Source: an uncultured Propionibacteriaceae bacterium
GTDB lineage: Bacteria > Actinomycetota > Actinomycetes > Propionibacteriales > Propionibacteriaceae
DNA length: 6,397 bases
Assembly (NCBI GenBank): GCA_947038745.1
Contig: CAMQXE010000075.1
Span: 1-6,397, forward strand
Direction: 5' to 3'
Shown: positions 5,997 through 6,397 of the stretch, one piece after another
Layout: each line of letters starts with the position of its first letter
Position numbering within the stretch: the first letter of the stretch is position 1
Translations under genes and position numbers: made by a program
Notes under the pieces: model-generated
Databases searched by the model: none
The model's input: the letters and a program-made list of their open reading frames with translations, nothing else
Told to the model about the DNA's origin: nothing

Positions 5997-6397
5997 ATAA
6001 GGAATCTGGAGAACCCTTCTATGTAGGCCGTGGCCAAGACGGAAGAGTTTTATCTCACATCCGAGGATCTCACAACGCAGACGTTGTAGTGCGTCTAGCT
6101 GGTCGAGATGACTGGGACATCGACATTTTTGCTCATGGGCTTGATCCAGAAACCGCAAAGAAGGTTGAATCCGCCGCAATTGACCTGATTGGCATTGAGT
6201 ACTTATTTAATAAGACCCGAGGTGAGGGAGCTACCAAGTACGGTCGCGTTCACCGGAGTAACCGCAGATGATTCCATCAAAGAACACTACATCGGTAAGC
6301 GGATCAACGTATCTTTGCAAAGACCCGCATATCTTGGCGCATTTCATGGCCGGGTGTTTTTCCGAGATGGACGATGGGGACCGAACTAGACATTAAA

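Larger units (their letters stand above)
5924..6389 (+). pseudogene. GIY-YIG nuclease-like protein (LEM-3-like type), startless and frameshifted
   Basis: From 5978 one frame reads YVYVYVDKESGEPFY and then VGRGQDGRVLSHI. This is the GIY-YIG nuclease core: a Y-V-Y strand, about ten residues, F-Y-V-G, and then the arginine-bearing G-R-G...R-V...H segment typical of LEM-3-like GIY-YIG proteins. Further on, VESAAIDLIGIEYLFNKTRG (codons from 6164) supplies the conserved metal-binding glutamate and the leucine/asparagine motif. The frame is closed by TAG at 5921-5923, and no ATG, GTG or TTG occurs between that stop and the core; the first GTG is at 6089, after the catalytic strands. The frame ends at 6271 shortly after KYGRV. 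The +1 frame continues with TADDSIKEHYIGKRINV up to a stop at 6387-6389, which looks like the expected C-terminal continuation. I infer loss of the start plus a one-base shift near 6250-6262. A sequencing error, or an unusual start, are the alternatives. Confidence 0.6.

Noticed and set aside
5638..6397. tRNA gene, insertion-sequence ends or CRISPR array at the right end
   Set aside because: No cloverleaf-like sequence with a T-loop, no terminal inverted repeats with a transposase, and no regularly spaced repeats were found.

Overview
The window looks like chromosomal DNA from a moderate-GC actinobacterium, most likely a Corynebacterium of the C. diphtheriae / C. ulcerans type. I infer this from the roughly mid-50s GC content judged by eye, the overall protein flavour, the leaderless-type TAnnnT promoter just before one start codon, and a CobF-type precorrin-6A synthase. 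The genus is inference, not proven by any marker gene here.

Layout. 1-711 (+) is the 3' part of an ABC-transporter ATPase gene of the LolD/MacB type. An 18-codon ORF (715-771) follows at the spacing expected of a partner gene and may be a permease remnant. 825-1544 (+) encodes a solo B3/B4-domain protein (PheRS beta-like tRNA editing fold). 1553-2455 (+), 8 nt later, encodes a DapA/NAL-superfamily aldolase that keeps the Schiff-base lysine but has lost some residues typical of true DapA. A 45-nt gap with an inverted repeat and a leaderless-type promoter separates this pair from three overlapping genes: a class-I glutamine amidotransferase (2501-3235), a glycerophosphodiester phosphodiesterase (3232-3936) and a ten-helix EamA/DMT transporter (3936-4865). 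On the opposite strand cobF (4867-5637) converges on the transporter gene with a single base between the stop codons. A perfect 14-bp hairpin inside the last transporter codons probably serves as the terminator between them.

The last ~760 bp (5638-6397) hold no intact gene. They contain the cobF control region, a short stretch of unclear content, and a GIY-YIG nuclease-like coding stretch (LEM-3-like type) at 5924-6271. That stretch has no usable start codon before its domain and seems to continue in another frame to 6389. I read it as a decayed or frameshifted gene.

How the genes work together: the + strand genes are probably two transcription units (B3/B4 protein with the DapA-like aldolase; amidotransferase with phosphodiesterase and transporter). 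No shared pathway can be demonstrated from the sequence. CobF belongs to aerobic cobalamin synthesis, whose other genes are not in this window. I found no convincing undescribed system. The best leads are the decayed GIY-YIG locus, the coding-sequence terminator hairpin, the B3/B4-aldolase pair with its altered active site, and the possible permease remnant.
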